A stretch of DNA of 64,000 bases from Azolla caroliniana (GCA_043228905.1 JBHGNT010000018.1:16430001-16494000); one strand, 5' to 3'. Positions 1-11,600 are shown, counted from the first letter of the stretch. Translations and numbers: made by a program. The notes: a model not told the origin generated them from the letters alone.

Positions 1-61
1 CATTGCTAACTTGCTTGGAAGGAATGGAACCACTAATGGGCTGTACAAATCTAGGGTTGAT

Positions 62-106
62 GTCCAACCAAATGGCTCCTATTTTGGCTGGACTCAATCA
101 TTTAAC
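62..106 (-). promoter_or_regulatory. gag-pol -1 frameshift signal of Gyp-A (slippery base mutated)
   Basis: Minus-strand order: GTTAAAT (106-100), 6-nt spacer containing the gag TGA (99-94), stem arm (93-83), 10-nt loop (82-73), stem arm (72-62). The stem has 11 pairs with one G-U. It matches the intact signal at 20284-20328 in position and spacing. The last heptamer base is T instead of C. Confidence 0.6.
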
Positions 107-1251
107 TCTTCATCTATTTGACTAAGGATTTCAAATTTATTTGAGATACTTGGGCTATTAGTACTATGAATACTATCAAACACTCTATTAGTACTATTAA
201 TACTATCAGACACTCCTAAGGGAAGAATTGACTCGGGTTTAGTACAGGCTACAATTTGATTTACCTGTCTTCTTGGCCTATGGGGACAATTGATTGCGAT
301 ATGCCCTGGTCCACCGCAATAAAGACATAATCAATTTGCACATCTTCGTTGCTTTTCTTCTTCCGATAACGGGCCGCGTCGACGCATGGTATTGATCTCC
401 ATCGGTGTCAAAGTATTTGCTTGAGGAATGTCTCGTGCAAATGGTCTAGCCGCGACTGCGGCGTAAGTGGGCTCCGGCCTAGCGCGTGGTATCTGTAATT
501 GACGTTCCGAACGCCGTTCGAAGAGGCGGTTGTCACATCGGACCGCTCGACTGATTGCCTCCGTAAGAGACTTTGGTTCTTCGGGGAAGGTTAGAAGTAG
601 ATTTTTGACATCATTTCGCAGGCCATAGCGAAACTGCTCCATTAGTGCTTGATCATCCCAGGGTATGTTGGAAGCGAGTAGGCGGAAATCCGCCGCATAG
701 GCAAAGGCTGGACGATCGCCTTGACGCAATCACCGGATCTTGTTGATCGCCGTCCTAATGCTGTCGGTGTCTCCAAAGTAAGCTTTGAACTCACTAATAA
801 AATCTTCAAAGTTATTAAGCAAGGGCGATTGTTTTTCTAGAAGCGGAGCGAACCATGCTAAGGCTGAGCCGCTAAGCAACGTGCCTATTAAGCCGACTCG
901 GGATGCATCAGTGGGGTATCGGGAAGGATGCATTTGGAGGACTAATCGTACCTGATTAAGGAATCCCCTGAATTGCGATCGTGTTCCATCAAATTTCACA
1001 GGAAGTCCAATCTTCGGCTCTTTATGAAATCCTTGGGGACTTGATCCTTGTTGTTGCAATGCCGCTTCGAGTTGTTGCACCCGTAAAGCTAACTCCCCAT
1101 GTTGTTGCTGCGTTTGTTGCTTTTCTAGAGCGATTTGTTGCAGATCCCCTATCAGCCGTTGGTTTTCTTGTTCCAAGGCAACAAACTTTTCTTTTAGGCA
1201 TTGTAACTCGGAGAAAACGGATTGATATTCTTGGGCGCTAACAGTAGCCAT
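94..1251 (-). pseudogene. gag: gag of Gyp-A, two premature stops
   Basis: This is the structural polyprotein of a Ty3/gypsy element. From the ATG at 1251 (CAT on plus) it has an N-terminal glutamine-rich coiled coil (about residues 10-70), the retrotransposon gag core (about 85-260, ending in the conserved run around FGDTDS.RTAINKI), and a CX2CX4HX4C zinc knuckle near 303-345. The frame is broken by TGA at 730-732 and TGA at 331-333; in both places the intact relative has an arginine codon, consistent with CGA to TGA. Otherwise it is full length (about 386 codons) and ends at 94-96 inside the frameshift spacer. Confidence 0.9.
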
Positions 1252-1591
1252 AGTAGGGGGAAAAGGATTGGAGGATGAGGGAGAACGACAAGTAGGCTGG
1301 AGGAAAAAGGAGGAAAATTGGTTCAAACTGTCAGGAATAGTACTAAAGCAGAGATGGAAATAGTACTAAGAAGAGTAGTACTATTAGTACTAAGAGGACG
1401 GGACTGCGTAAGATTCCCGAGAGAGAGGAAGTGAGAAGAGGAGAGAGAGAGAAATAGGATGATGACAGTAGCTCTTATATTATATGAAAGATAAATACAA
1501 ATCAGCTAAGAGGCTTAAGACTGGTGTTGAACCAATTTGGTTCAAAACAATGCCTTGTGCCTCCTTTTATAGTGTTTTTAGGAATAATCCT

Positions 1592-1609
1592 GAAGCTTCT
1601 AGAATGTTC
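1592..1609 (-). promoter_or_regulatory. Heat-shock element upstream of the Gyp-A TATA box
   Basis: Four perfect alternating units, GAAnnTTCnnGAAnnTTC, with no mismatch. They lie about 20 bp upstream of the element's TATA box. This matches the known binding site of heat-shock factor trimers; heat induction itself is inferred. Confidence 0.65.
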
Positions 1610-1678
1610 CAGAGAGATCTGGAATATACATCAATTTTCTATGATAAAGCATAAATGAAAATAATATCCTATAAAATA

Positions 1679-1747
1679 CAATTCATAGTCTAATGGTAAG
1701 AGCTCGACCCATGTAGCATAAGGTCATGGGTTCGAGTCTTGCCATAT
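1679..1747 (+). other. tRNA-like block inside the Gyp-A LTR (antisense to the element)
   Basis: On the plus strand there is an A-box-like TAGTCTAATGG at 1686-1696 and a B-box GGTTCGAGTCT at 1729-1739, 43 nt apart as in tRNA genes. The block starts about 7 nt inside the LTR end. No clean seven-pair acceptor stem is visible, and an ACCCATG/CATGGGT hairpin spans the anticodon region. I therefore call it tRNA-derived or tRNA-like and not a working tRNA gene. The same block recurs in the other family LTRs. Confidence 0.6.
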
Positions 1748-1760
1748 CATGACAATTCTT

Positions 1761-1970
1761 CATCTTCCTCTTCTTTCTTCTCCAAATCGGGAGGCCTTTT
1801 AATGGCTAGTTATGATTGAATTAACCAGCCATTGAAAGACCTAGATTAAGCTCATCTTGATGTCTATTCCATGTCAATATGAATGGTCATCAAGGATTGA
1901 AAATGTATCTAATGTATATAGTCTATTTATGATTAAAATTGCTTTGAAATTTTATGAAATTTTGGTCAAA
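1761..1970 (+). repeat. 210-bp direct repeat, copy 1, with hairpin
   Basis: About 90% alike to 2109-2318, at a 348-bp offset. It contains an imperfect inverted repeat (GGCCTTTTAATGGC type, arms of 21 nt, about 18/21 matched) around the shared sequence TGATTGAAT. No coding potential or known family is recognised. Confidence 0.7.
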
Positions 1971-2108
1971 TTAGCTCTGGTCAATATGAATGAGATAATG
2001 CCCACCTATTGTCGAGATCTGAGCTTTAGCTCTTCCCCGGACCCCATCCCTCCGCTCTACCCCTCTCCATCTCACATAGAAGACATTCTCTAATGATGAG
2101 GCATTCCT

Positions 2109-2318
2109 CATCTCCCTCTTCTTTCTTCTCCAAATCGGGAGGCCTTTTAATGACTGGTTATGATTGAATTAACCAGCCATTAAAAGGCCTAGATTAAGCT
2201 CGATTTGATGTTTATTCCATGTCAATATGAATGGTCATCAAAGATTAAAAATGTATCTACTGTATATAGTTTATTTATGATCAAAATTGCTTTCAAATTT
2301 TATGAAATTTTGGTCAAA
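2109..2318 (+). repeat. 210-bp direct repeat, copy 2, with near-perfect hairpin
   Basis: Second copy of 1761-1970. Its inverted repeat is nearly perfect: arms 2140-2160 and 2170-2190 match at 20 of 21 positions with a 9-nt loop. This could be a small hairpin transposon (MITE-like) or an old tandem duplication. The 138 bp between the copies shows nothing recognisable. Confidence 0.7.
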
Positions 2319-2897
2319 GTAGGCCAAAAATAAAACTTTATTTTATGCTCTCTATGTGTGTAAGATTAATTAACACCAAAATTGAAAGTTGGAGTTTACC
2401 ATGTTCTGTATAATAATATAATATAATCAAGAAGCAATATTGGTTCATATACCATAATACCTGCGTAAAAACCTAGGTTGTTGGAAGCTTCAAAGTTCCG
2501 ATTTCTAGTAGACAGCTTCCATATCCTGCTGAAAAACCTAGTGTTTGCAAAATGTAGAAAATCGTTACAAAAACCCCCAATTATTTTCTTTTTCTCTAGT
2601 AAAAAATACCCTAGAAATTTAATTTTTAAATTATTTACAAATTTAGCCTTAGAAAAAATGACAATTCCAAAAGGTTGAATATGTTTAGAATACGTGTGGG
2701 TATTCTAAAATGTACTCTATCTATAAAATACACGTTTTTTAACAAAAATGGTTCAAATAATATATAAAAGTTTTTTTTTATATAAAAAAATATACAAATA
2801 ACATATATACTTCCTTAGATTTCTATTTGTAGTGTAAGTATGTGTTACAATTGTATGCTTAAGGAGTGAAATTAAAAGGATATTATTACCTCAAACA
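2319..2897. other. AT-rich spacer, nothing recognised
   Basis: The sequence is A/T-rich with T- and A-runs (for example around 2770-2800). I see no coding frame, LTR end or RNA gene. Confidence 0.5.
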
Positions 2898-4108
2898 ATG
2901 AGGACAAACTCACCATTTTCTGTTGAGGAATATCAACTGTCATCGGATTCCTCACCTTCTCTGGGGTTTTCGGTAGAAGAATACCATTGGTCTCAAGATT
3001 CTAATTTCTCCATTGAGGAGTATATAATCTTAAACAGTCTAGTGAATACAAAAAGATGCATTGAATTCTCAGTTGAGGAGTATGACCCATACGCGGACCC
3101 GGCTAAGACTGTAGGTGATTGTCAAAGTTCTGAAAGTATTTCTACCCAGCAACAGAGAACAAATGTCCGCGAAGAGGAGGAGACACTAATATCATCTCAG
3201 GATGACAATAAGTCGGTGAGCCCCTTATTTTTCAAAAGGGTCTCATGACGTATTAGTTGAGAACGATTTGCTTTAGTGACTTCGGAGGCTCAACTTACCT
3301 TAGATGTTAATAAGACATGTTGCGCTCGTGGGTGTATGGCGTTGATTGGAAAGAAAAACTTGCGGCCTTTGAGATGCTACTATTTTTCACTCAATGGTGA
3401 TGAACAAGACACTTATCCTATGACACATTTACAGATGGTGTCAGAAAAATCTTCAGAGTATTACCTCTTTATGGCACGACAATGTTGTTGAGTGGCATTC
3501 AAGATCGCACTTTGTGTTAGCAACATGAGATTACATAGAGTGCAACAAAGAGTTTTAAACGACAACAATCCTATTGAAGATGATAATTTGCCAAATATGA
3601 AGGGTGCATCAGGTAGAAATGTGATTTGTTGGATGAAGACATACTTCAAGTTCAATTGTGAGATAATGCCAACTACTGGTAGGTTGCATCTCTCTGACAA
3701 TTATACACGTCGAGAAATTTATGATTCCTATAAAGTACGTACGGGAATAGTTCAATATGTGCAAACCTGAAGAGTGTGTGTAAAGGGGCAAAGACATCGA
3801 CAAAGAAGGAGCTAAATAAGAAATCGTTACAAGATCACCAAGATGCCCAAGCATTAGAGCGAAAAAGAGCTATGCATCATAGGGAAAAGTCGATAAACAA
3901 TCCAGCTAACTACATTGTTTAATGATAGATGGAATGGGCCAAAAGAAGACATGTCTACCTCATCTTAAACGTCTTCCTAAATATGTCAACGATGATTGTC
4001 TCGTGCAGATGCACTTGGTGGGTTGTTTAGCGTATAATGGAAGCGTTAAGCCTCATGTCTTCGTTACCTACCCAAATGTCCACAATTCATCATCGAAGAA
4101 AACGCATC
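2898..4108 (+). pseudogene. Decayed transposase-like (DDE-type?) gene with FSVEEY repeats
   Basis: One reading frame (2898-3770) is interrupted only by stops at 3246-3248, 3255-3260 and 3489-3491, then continues in another frame (about 3775-3920, lysine-rich) and on to 4108. The N-terminus holds four copies of F-S-[VI]-E-E-Y. The middle has a Cys-rich stretch and a segment with GASGRNVICW and a LHLSDNYTRREIYDSYK-type motif. Next come an acidic/basic linker and M-I-D-G-M-x-Q-K-K-T, an aspartate in the position of the first catalytic D of many DDE transposases. This layout resembles multicopy uncharacterised transposase-like proteins found in plants and invertebrates; that assignment is from memory and uncertain. 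The 3' end is cut at about 4108 by the Gyp-D fragment. Confidence 0.5.
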
Positions 4109-4112
4109 ATAT

Positions 4113-6081
4113 TTTGCATTGGGTAGCATTCTGTCACAACAAGGCGATGATGAAAAACTCCATCCTGTGGCTTTCCACTCACGCAAGTTTGACGCCGCTG
4201 AAATCAACTATGTAATTCATGATAAGGAGCTATTACCAATAGTGGATTCTTTTAAGCAATGGAGGCATTTTCTAGAGGGATCTTCTCAACAAGTCACTAT
4301 ATTCCGTGATCACAAAAACCTTGCCTACTTTCAAAATGCTCGTGTGTTAAATCGACGTCAAGCTCGGTGGGCCCAATTCCTCACTCATTTCGACTTCAAA
4401 ATTACATATCGTCCGGGGAAGCAACATGGGAAAGCAGATGCATTATCACGACGCTCGTATCTAGCACCGCGTCCTGGCAAGCCAGCTTTCAATAACCAAA
4501 AGCAAGTAATCCTGGGACCAGCACGACTGCAAGCAAAGCAGGTCTTCGGTATGCCCTTGGATTCCCACGTTATCGATACCATACATGAGGACTTGAAGAC
4601 AGATGGTTTCTCCCAAGCCATTCTAGCACAAATTGATCCCTCTCGAGCATCTTGTTCACGGTCACAACAACCAGGTACGGACTATCGACAATTCGAATGT
4701 CATGATGGATTACTATTCTTTAATAAACTCTTGTATGTTCCTAATGATTCTTGTGGCCTTCGAGTAGTCCAAAACTATCATGACACATATACAATTGGGC
4801 ATTTTGGTAGTACTAAAAAATTAGATTTAGTACAACGATCATTCTAGTGGCCCCATATGAGACAATTTGTCGAAGATTTTGTTCGGACTTGTGATACATG
4901 TTGCAAAGCAAAAATGCCAAGGCATAATCCATATGGTTTATTAGAACCATTACCAATTCCAAGCAAGCCGTGGAAATCCATTGCTCTAGATTTCATCATA
5001 GATCTTCCGGTCTCTAAGGGATTCGATGCGATCTTAACAGTAGTAGATCGATATACGAAGATGGCCCATTTCCTACCATGTACTAAGGAAATCTCTCCAA
5101 TGAGGAAACCGTCGAAAATGTCATGCATGAAGTATGTCGGCATCATGGCCTTCCCGATAGTATCATCAGCAACTATGGACCCCAGTTCGTCTCGAAATTC
5201 TGGAAGCACCTCTTTAAAATGCTCAAGGTCACTTGTAACCTCTCCTTCGGCTACCACCCGCAAACAAACAGCCAAGCAGAACGAATGAATCAAACGCTGG
5301 AGCAGTTTCTTCGGTGCTTTCTAAGCTATCATCAAGATGACTGGGCGGATATTCTCCACTTCGCCGAATTTGCGTATAATAACTCTGTCCACTCATCGAC
5401 AAAGGTTACACCATTTTATGCTTATACGGGCTGTCACCCCTGGTGGTGTGTATTTGAAACCCCACAGTTACCCACAAATCCTTGCACAGAGGATTGTTTG
5501 GAGTGGTTATTCAAGATACAAGCAAATTTATCTACTCATCTACAACAAGCTCAACAAACACACAAGGTTTACGCGGATCATCATCGGCTTCCATCCAGTT
5601 TTAACATTGGAGATCGAGTATGGCTACTTCAATGACACATCAAGACTACTCCCCCATGCGAGAAGTTGGATTATTGGCGATTATGTCCTTTTTGTATTAT
5701 CGGAAAAATTAATGATGTCGCTTTTCATCTCGATCTACCTCCATAACTTCGGATACATCCGGTGTTTCCTAGTTCTCTCCTCGAACCCTATCAAGACAGC
5801 ACCATCCCAAGTCGTATTAAACAACCTCCACCCCCGATCAAACTTGAAGATGGACCTGAGTACGAGGTTGCCACCATCCTCGATTCCAAGATTGTTCGCA
5901 ACAAACTCTACTATTTAGTCGTTGGCTAAGTCCCAATGAGCGTACTTGGGAACCAATAGAGAATGTGATTGATGCGCGTGCTCTTCTTGAAGCCTTCCAT
6001 CGTCAATATCCAAACAAACCAGGTCCTCAATCCAAAACGACTCGTGACACTCGTCGTTTTAAAGGGAGGATAGTGTCATGA
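4113..6081 (+). pseudogene. pol: pol 3' half of Gyp-D (RNase H, integrase, chromodomain)
   Basis: RNase H (GSILSQQGDD..., HDKELL) leads into the connection domain with an ADALSRRS motif near 4440. The integrase zinc finger (HDTYTIGHFG..., C..C near 4890-4905) and the catalytic core with LDFIIDLP near 4990, SNYGPQFVSKFW near 5165-5205 and a QTNSQAERMNQ segment near 5270 follow. Stops or frame changes occur around 4845, 5110-5130 and 5635. A degraded chromodomain lies near 5850-5960. The catalytic-core D before YGP is changed to N (SDRGP in relatives reads SNYGP here). Confidence 0.85.
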
Positions 6082-6514
6082 TATGGCAAGACTCGGACCC
6101 ATAACCTTATGTTACATGGGTCGAGATTTTGACCATTAGACTATATGTTGTAATTCGAAGGACATTATTTTCATTTAAGTTTTACTATAGAAAATTGATG
6201 TATATTCCATATTTCTCTAGAACATTCTAGAACACTCCTAAGAACATTATAAAATGAGGCACAACGCATTATTTCGAACCAAATCGGTTCAACGCCAGTC
6301 TTAAGCCTCCTAGCTACTATTGTATATTCTCTTAACATAGTATATATCTTTTGTTATCATCTCTCTCTCTCTCTCTCACTCACTCACTCACTCTTTCCTT
6401 CTCTCAAGAGTTCTACACCTCCCTTAGACTAATCCTCATCTTTTAGTACTAATTCCTTCTTTGTCTTAATATTGTCCCTGACAATACTTCTCTGTCTTAG
6501 TACTGCTCCTGACA
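6074..6514 (+). repeat. 3' LTR of Gyp-D
   Basis: 441 bp, TGTCA...TGACA. It has the antisense tRNA-like block (about 6085-6150, with an A-box complement identical to that of Gyp-A), a perfect three-unit heat-shock element at 6220-6232, TATAAAA at 6248, and a self-primer AAATCGGTTCAA at 6281-6292, again 33 nt after TATA. A (CT)n run follows at about 6358-6380. Confidence 0.85.
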
Positions 6515-6946
6515 CATCATCTCTCCCGATTGTATTTCCATGGATCAACAGAAAGTGGCCACAATTCAAGAATGGCAACCTCCTACTCGAGTAAGAGGCG
6601 TTCAATCCCTCCTTGGCTTTGCAAATTTTTATCGTTGGTTTATTAAAGGGTTTTCCAATATTGTGCAACCATTGGTTACACTCACCCGTAAGGACTAACC
6701 CTTCTGTTGGATATTGATTGAGCAATCTACATTCGTGGCGCTTAAATATGCCTTTATGACCGCCCCAATACTCTTTCACCCCGACCCAACAAAGACATTT
6801 ATAATGGAAATAGATGCGTCAGACTTTGCTATCGACACAATCCTCTCACAACCCGACAATGATGGGGTACACCATCTAGTAGCTTACTACTCGCGTAAAT
6901 TCACAGCTCTGGATATAAACTACCCGATCTATGACAAGGAACTTCC
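6515..6946 (+). pseudogene. pol: Gyp-C pol, left piece (end of RT and RNase H)
   Basis: A second chromovirus family, distinct from Gyp-1. It begins at the post-RT segment (I-S-P-D...SMDQQKV) and continues through the thumb (GFANFYR.FIKGFS) into RNase H (MEIDASDFA..., SRKFTALDINYPIYDKEL). A TAA near 6696 interrupts the frame. The reading continues at 12480, because Gyp-B is inserted within the KEL... codons. The 5' half is absent, apparently deleted together with that of Gyp-D. Confidence 0.85.
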
Positions 6947-7376
6947 TGTCATGATATAGCATGGTATGGCATTAAAAGGATTTGATCCCATGACCTAGTG
7001 TCACGTGGGTTGAAGCCCTACCATTAAGCTATACATTGCAATATAAAGAATATTGTTTTCTTTATTTTATTATTTCACTATAGAAAATTGATGTATATTC
7101 TAGATTTCTTTGGAACATTCTAGAAACTTCAAGAGTACTCCTTACAACACAATAAAAAGAGGCACAAGGCATTATTTCGAACCAATTCGGTTCAATGCCA
7201 GTCTTAAGCCTCCTAGTTATTCTTGTACTTACTCTTCATATAATATGTCACCTATTATCATCATTCTCTCTCTCTCTCATGAGTCTTACACACTCCCTTC
7301 CTCTTAGTACTAATCCTCATAGTTCTTTCTTTCTCTAGTACTAATTCTCTCTCTATTTTTAATAATATTCCTGACC
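6947..7376 (+). repeat. 5' LTR of Gyp-B
   Basis: 430 bp beginning TGTCATGATA; the last base reads C where TGACA is expected. It contains the tRNA-like block (about 6965-7045), a perfect four-unit heat-shock element at 7113-7130, a degraded TATA at 7151 and the self-primer AATTCGGTTCAA at 7184-7195 (33 nt from TATA). Confidence 0.9.
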
Positions 7377-7378
7377 AT

Positions 7379-7390
7379 TTGAACCGAATT
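7379..7390 (+). promoter_or_regulatory. Primer-binding site of Gyp-B, complementary to its own transcript start
   Basis: TTGAACCGAATT, 2 nt after the LTR, is the exact reverse complement of 7184-7195. Relative to Gyp-1 and Gyp-A it carries two changes, and both are matched in the LTR. There is no TGG at its start, unlike tRNA-primed plant elements. Confidence 0.75.
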
Positions 7391-7447
7391 TAGTCATCCT
7401 CTTATCCCTCCTTCCCTTCATATTAATCCTCTTATCCTCACTAATAA

Positions 7448-8571
7448 ATGGCAATTGTTAGCGCTCAAGAATACCAATCTATTTTCTCGAAGCTCCAGTG
7501 CTTAGAAGAAAATTGTGTAGCATTAGAACAAGAAAATCACCGTTTGTTGGGGGATCTTCAACAAATAGCTCTAGAAAAACAACAACTCGAGGAGCTGACG
7601 TTACGTGTGTGACAACTTGAAGCAACGATTGTATCCTTACAACAACAAGGATCAAGCGCTCAAGTGACTCACAAAGAACCCAAGATCGATCTTCTTATGA
7701 AATTTGATGGGACCAATCACAGTTTAGAGGTTTTCTTAATCAGGTACGTTTAGTGATTCAAATGCATCCTTCTCGATATCCCACCGACGCATCCTGAGGG
7801 GGACTAGTAGGCACGGCTTTGGCATGGTTCGCCCCCTTGTTAGAAAAAAGCTCTCCCTTGTTAAATAATTTTGAAGAGTTTATTAGCGAGTTTAAAGCCT
7901 GTTTTGGAGATACCGATAGCATTAGGACGGAAATCAACAAAATCCGAAGATTGTGCCGAGGTGATCGACCAACCTCAACTTATGCTGCGGATTTCTGTCT
8001 TCTCGCCACCGATATTCCCTAAGATGACTAGGCATTAATGGTGCAATTTCGTTATGTCCTACGTAATGATGTCAATGATTTACTCTTGACTTTCCCCAAA
8101 GAGCTAAAGTCATTGAGAGAAGCAATCAGTCGTGTGGTACAATGTGATAACCGCCTTTTCGAACGACATTCGAAACACCAATTGTAGATGCCAAAGACAA
8201 GATCAGAGCCCACCTACGCCTCAGTTGTAGCAAAACCTTTTCCAAGGGAGTCATATAATGCGTCTTTAGCAAATACTCCAACTCCGATGGAAATCGACAC
8301 CACACGTCGTCGTGGACCATTATCGGAAGAGGAAAAGCAGTGATGCCGAGCAAATCGACTATGTCTTTATTGTGGTGGACCGGGGCATATTGCAGTGAAT
8401 TGTCCCCATAGGCCAAGAAGACAGGTAAACCAAATAGTCGCTAGTACTAATTGTACTAAACCCGAGTCTATCTCAGTAGGAATATCTGATAGTCCTAATA
8501 GTACTAATAGCCCAAGTCTATCGAACAGATTTGATGTCCTTAGTCAGTTAGAAGAAGAGTTAAACAACTAA
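7448..8571 (+). pseudogene. gag: gag of Gyp-B
   Basis: Starts at ATG 7448. Coiled-coil N-terminus, gag core (FGDTDSIRTEINKIR near 7900-7950), zinc knuckle (CLYCGGPGHIAVNC) near 8365-8405, end at TAA 8569-8571. Interrupted by TGA near 7609, a frame loss around 7725-7800, and stops near 8022, 8031, 8187 and 8341. The C-terminal NRFDVLSQLEEELNN segment and the overlapping slippery site are intact. Confidence 0.88.
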
Positions 8572-8603
8572 GTGTAGCCAAAATAGGAGTCGTTTGGTTG
8601 GAC
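8559..8603 (+). promoter_or_regulatory. gag-pol -1 frameshift signal of Gyp-B
   Basis: GTTAAAC (8559-8565), 6-nt spacer with the gag stop (8566-8571), stem arms 8572-8582 and 8593-8603 around a 10-nt loop. The stem keeps 10 of 11 pairs, counting G-U, with one G-G mismatch. Same geometry as in Gyp-1. Confidence 0.65.
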
Positions 8604-11600
8604 AACCCTAGATCTCTGCAACCCATTAGTGGGTCCATTCCCTCTAAGCAAGTTAGCAATGTGTTCTTAGCTCAAGTAACAATTAGTACTAAAAGTAGCC
8701 CTCCAATACATATCTTAGCACTCTTAGATTCCGGACCTAATTCTTGCTTCATGGATAGGAATTTTGCGCAAGCTCATCAAATATCCCTAAGAAAACTTCC
8801 CTGCCCAGCATCTGTAGTAGTCATTGATGGTCGTCCCATTACTTCTAGAAATATCATAGAAGAGTCAAAGCCAATTAGTATTTTCCTAGATAATTTGTCA
8901 TGTGTAGTATCGTTGAATATAATTAGTAGCCTAGAACATCCCATTGTTTTAGGGTTACCATGGTTCGAATTACACAATCCAGACATAGATTGGAGAACAA
9001 GAGAAATTAGGTATCGACAATCCCAAGAATCTACTCATAAGGTTTCAACCATTTCGCTACATCAACTGCATGAGGAATGACGCACCGAATCAATGTTTGT
9101 ATTTGTCGTATCAGTGAAACCTTCCAACACTGCTAAGGAGGAGTGAACAATTCAACTTCCAAAAAAGTATCGTCATTATGTCGACGTTTTTGATAAGGTA
9201 AAAGCTAGTACTCTTCCTCATCATCGACCCTATGATTGTCCCATTGATTTACAACCAGGAAAAGAGCCACCGTGGGGACCAATCTACAACTTGTCACCAA
9301 CAGAGCTTGAAGTTCTTCAACCTGACATAGAGGAAAATTGGGCAAACGGGTTCATTCGACATTCGAAGTCTCCAGCCGGTGCACCCATTTTCTTCGTCAA
9401 GAAAAAAGATGGATCACTTCGTTTAGTCGTGGATTACCGTGGCTTGAATAAGGTCACCATCAAGAATAGGTATGCACTTCCCTTGACCTCGAGTCTTTTA
9501 GAAAGGATTAATGGCGCCAAGTTTTTCACAAAAATCGACTTACGAGGAGCATATAACCTCATACGGATTCGACCGAGAGACGAATGGAAGACAGCTTTCC
9601 ACACCCGATATGGGCACTTCGAGTATACGGTTATGCTATTCGGCCTCACCAATGCACCAGCAGTCTTCTAGCACATGGAAAATGATATATTCTGAGATCT
9701 TTTGGACGTCTATTTAATCATCTACTTTGATGATTTGCTAGTTTATTCAAAGACACAGGAGGAACATGATTATCATGTACTATTAGTACTAAGACGACTA
9801 TGAGAACATGGTCTTTATGCAAAGCTGGAGAAGTTTAGTTTTGACTATAGCCAAGTAGAATTTCTCGGCAATGTCATTTCCTCGAAAGGCATCTCTATGG
9901 ATCCGGCTAAAGTCCAAACTGTGTTAGAGTGGCAGATTCCACATTCATTGCGAGATGTGCAATGCTTTCTAGGATTCGCAAACTTCTATCGCAAGTTTAT
10001 ACAAGACTACTCAAAGCTTATTTTGCTGCTCGCATAGCTAACAAAGAAGCCTCAATCGTTTGTTTGTCTAAGGAAGCGGACACGGCTTTTGAGGGTCTCA
10101 AGAAAGCATTTACATCGGCTCCTGTTTTAGCTCATGTTGATCCGCAAAAACCATTTATCATGGAGGCCGACGCGTCAAATTTCGCCCTAGGTAGTATTTT
10201 ATCACAACAAGGTGACGATGAGAAACTACATCCCTTGGCATTTCACTCACGCAAATTTGATGCCGTCGAAATCAACTACGAGATACATGACAAGGATCTA
10301 TTAGCAATAATGGACTCTTTTGCACAATGGAGGCATTTTTTAGAAGGATCTCCTAATCAAGGCATTGTATTCAGTGATCACAAGAATCTTGCCTACTTTC
10401 AGAATGCTCGCGTGTTAAATAGATGACAAGCTCAGTGGGCCCAATTCCTCACTCATTTTGATTTTAAGATAACATATCGTCCAGGTAAGCAACAGGGGAA
10501 GGCAGATGCATTAGCACGATGCTCATATCTAACTCCTCATCCCAGTGATCCGCCCTTCGACAATCAAAAGCAAGTAATCCTGGGACTGACACGACTTCAA
10601 GCAATGTGGGTCTTTGACAATCCATTGGATTCCTGCATCAATGTGTTTTGTATGTTCTGAATGGTTCGTGCCGCCTTCGAATAGTACAAAATTGTCATGA
10701 CACATATACAACTGGACATTTTGGTAGTACTAAAACATTGGATTTAGTACAACGATCATTTTGGTGGCCCCGTATGCAAAGATTTGTCGAAGACTATGTT
10801 CGGACATATGATACATGTTGTAGAGCGAAGATGTTGAGACATCATCCATATGGTTTGTTGGAGTCATTACCGATCCCAAACAAACCATGGCAATCTATTT
10901 CTCTCGATTTTATCACAGATCTTCCGTATTCAAGGGGTTTTAATGCAATCTTAACAGTGGTAGATAGATTTAATAAGATGGCACATTTCGTGCCCTGTAC
11001 TAAAGAAATTATCGGTGAAGAAACCGTTGGAATTGTTATGCATGAAGTATTTCGGCATCATGGTCTTCCTGACAGTATCATCAGATATCGTGGACCGCAA
11101 TTTGTCTCTAAATTTTGGAAGTATCTCTTTAAAATGCTCAAGGTCACCTGCAACCCCTCCTCCAACTATCATCCCCAAACATATGGACAAGCTTAACGTA
11201 CCAATCAAACATTGGAACAGTATCTTCAGTGTTTCTTAAGCTATCAACAGGATGATTGGGAGGATATTCTACATTTGGTTGAATTTGCTTATAATAATTC
11301 TACTCACTCCTCTACTAGGGTTTCACCATTCTACACTTATATCGGCTATCCTCCTCGTTGGTGTATGTTAGAAACACCTGAATTACCCACAAATCCTAGT
11401 GCAGAGGATCATTTGGAGCGGTTAAGACGAATTCAGGTAGAACTATCTACCCACCTACATCACACCCAACAAACACAAAAGGACTATGCGGATCGTCATC
11501 GGCTTCCATCCCCTTTTAATATTGGAGATCGAGTATGGCTATTACGACAGCACATCAAGACTACTCGATTGTGTGACAAACTGGATTATCGACAGCTAGG

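Larger units (their letters stand above)
1..1754 (-). mobile_element. Gyp-A: chromovirus (Ty3/gypsy) copy, left part of pol outside window
   Basis: Reading leftwards from 1754 there is an LTR (1329-1754), a 2-nt spacer, a primer-binding site, a gag gene (1251 to 94) and the first codons of pol, after which the window ends. The gag protein is clearly homologous to that of the intact element at 18613-24397, and the LTR shares its architecture. The copy is decayed: two premature stops in gag and a slippery site changed from GTTAAAC to GTTAAAT, which puts a stop in the pol frame. The other LTR and the target duplication cannot be seen. Confidence 0.9.
1329..1754 (-). repeat. 5' LTR of Gyp-A
   Basis: The 426-bp LTR has the family termini TGTCA...TGACA. 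In element orientation it contains the tRNA-like block (1679-1747 on the plus numbering), a perfect four-unit heat-shock element (1592-1609), a TATA box read from 1571 leftwards, and a 12-nt self-primer at 1538-1527. The TATA-to-primer distance is 33 nt. The complementary PBS is at 1315-1326. Confidence 0.85.
4109..6514 (+). mobile_element. Gyp-D: 5'-truncated chromovirus of the Gyp-1 family
   Basis: It starts abruptly inside RNase H at about 4109, next to the broken transposase-like gene, and runs through integrase, chromodomain and polypurine tract to a 3' LTR (6074-6514). LTR, gag, protease and RT are missing. Immediately after its LTR the sequence becomes another chromovirus family (Gyp-C) in the end of RT. 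Gyp-D therefore probably inserted into Gyp-C, and a later deletion removed the left halves of both. Confidence 0.85.

Noticed and set aside
1679-1747. Functional tRNA gene
   Set aside because: A- and B-box-like motifs are present but no acceptor stem pairs, and the block is a fixed part of a repeated LTR.
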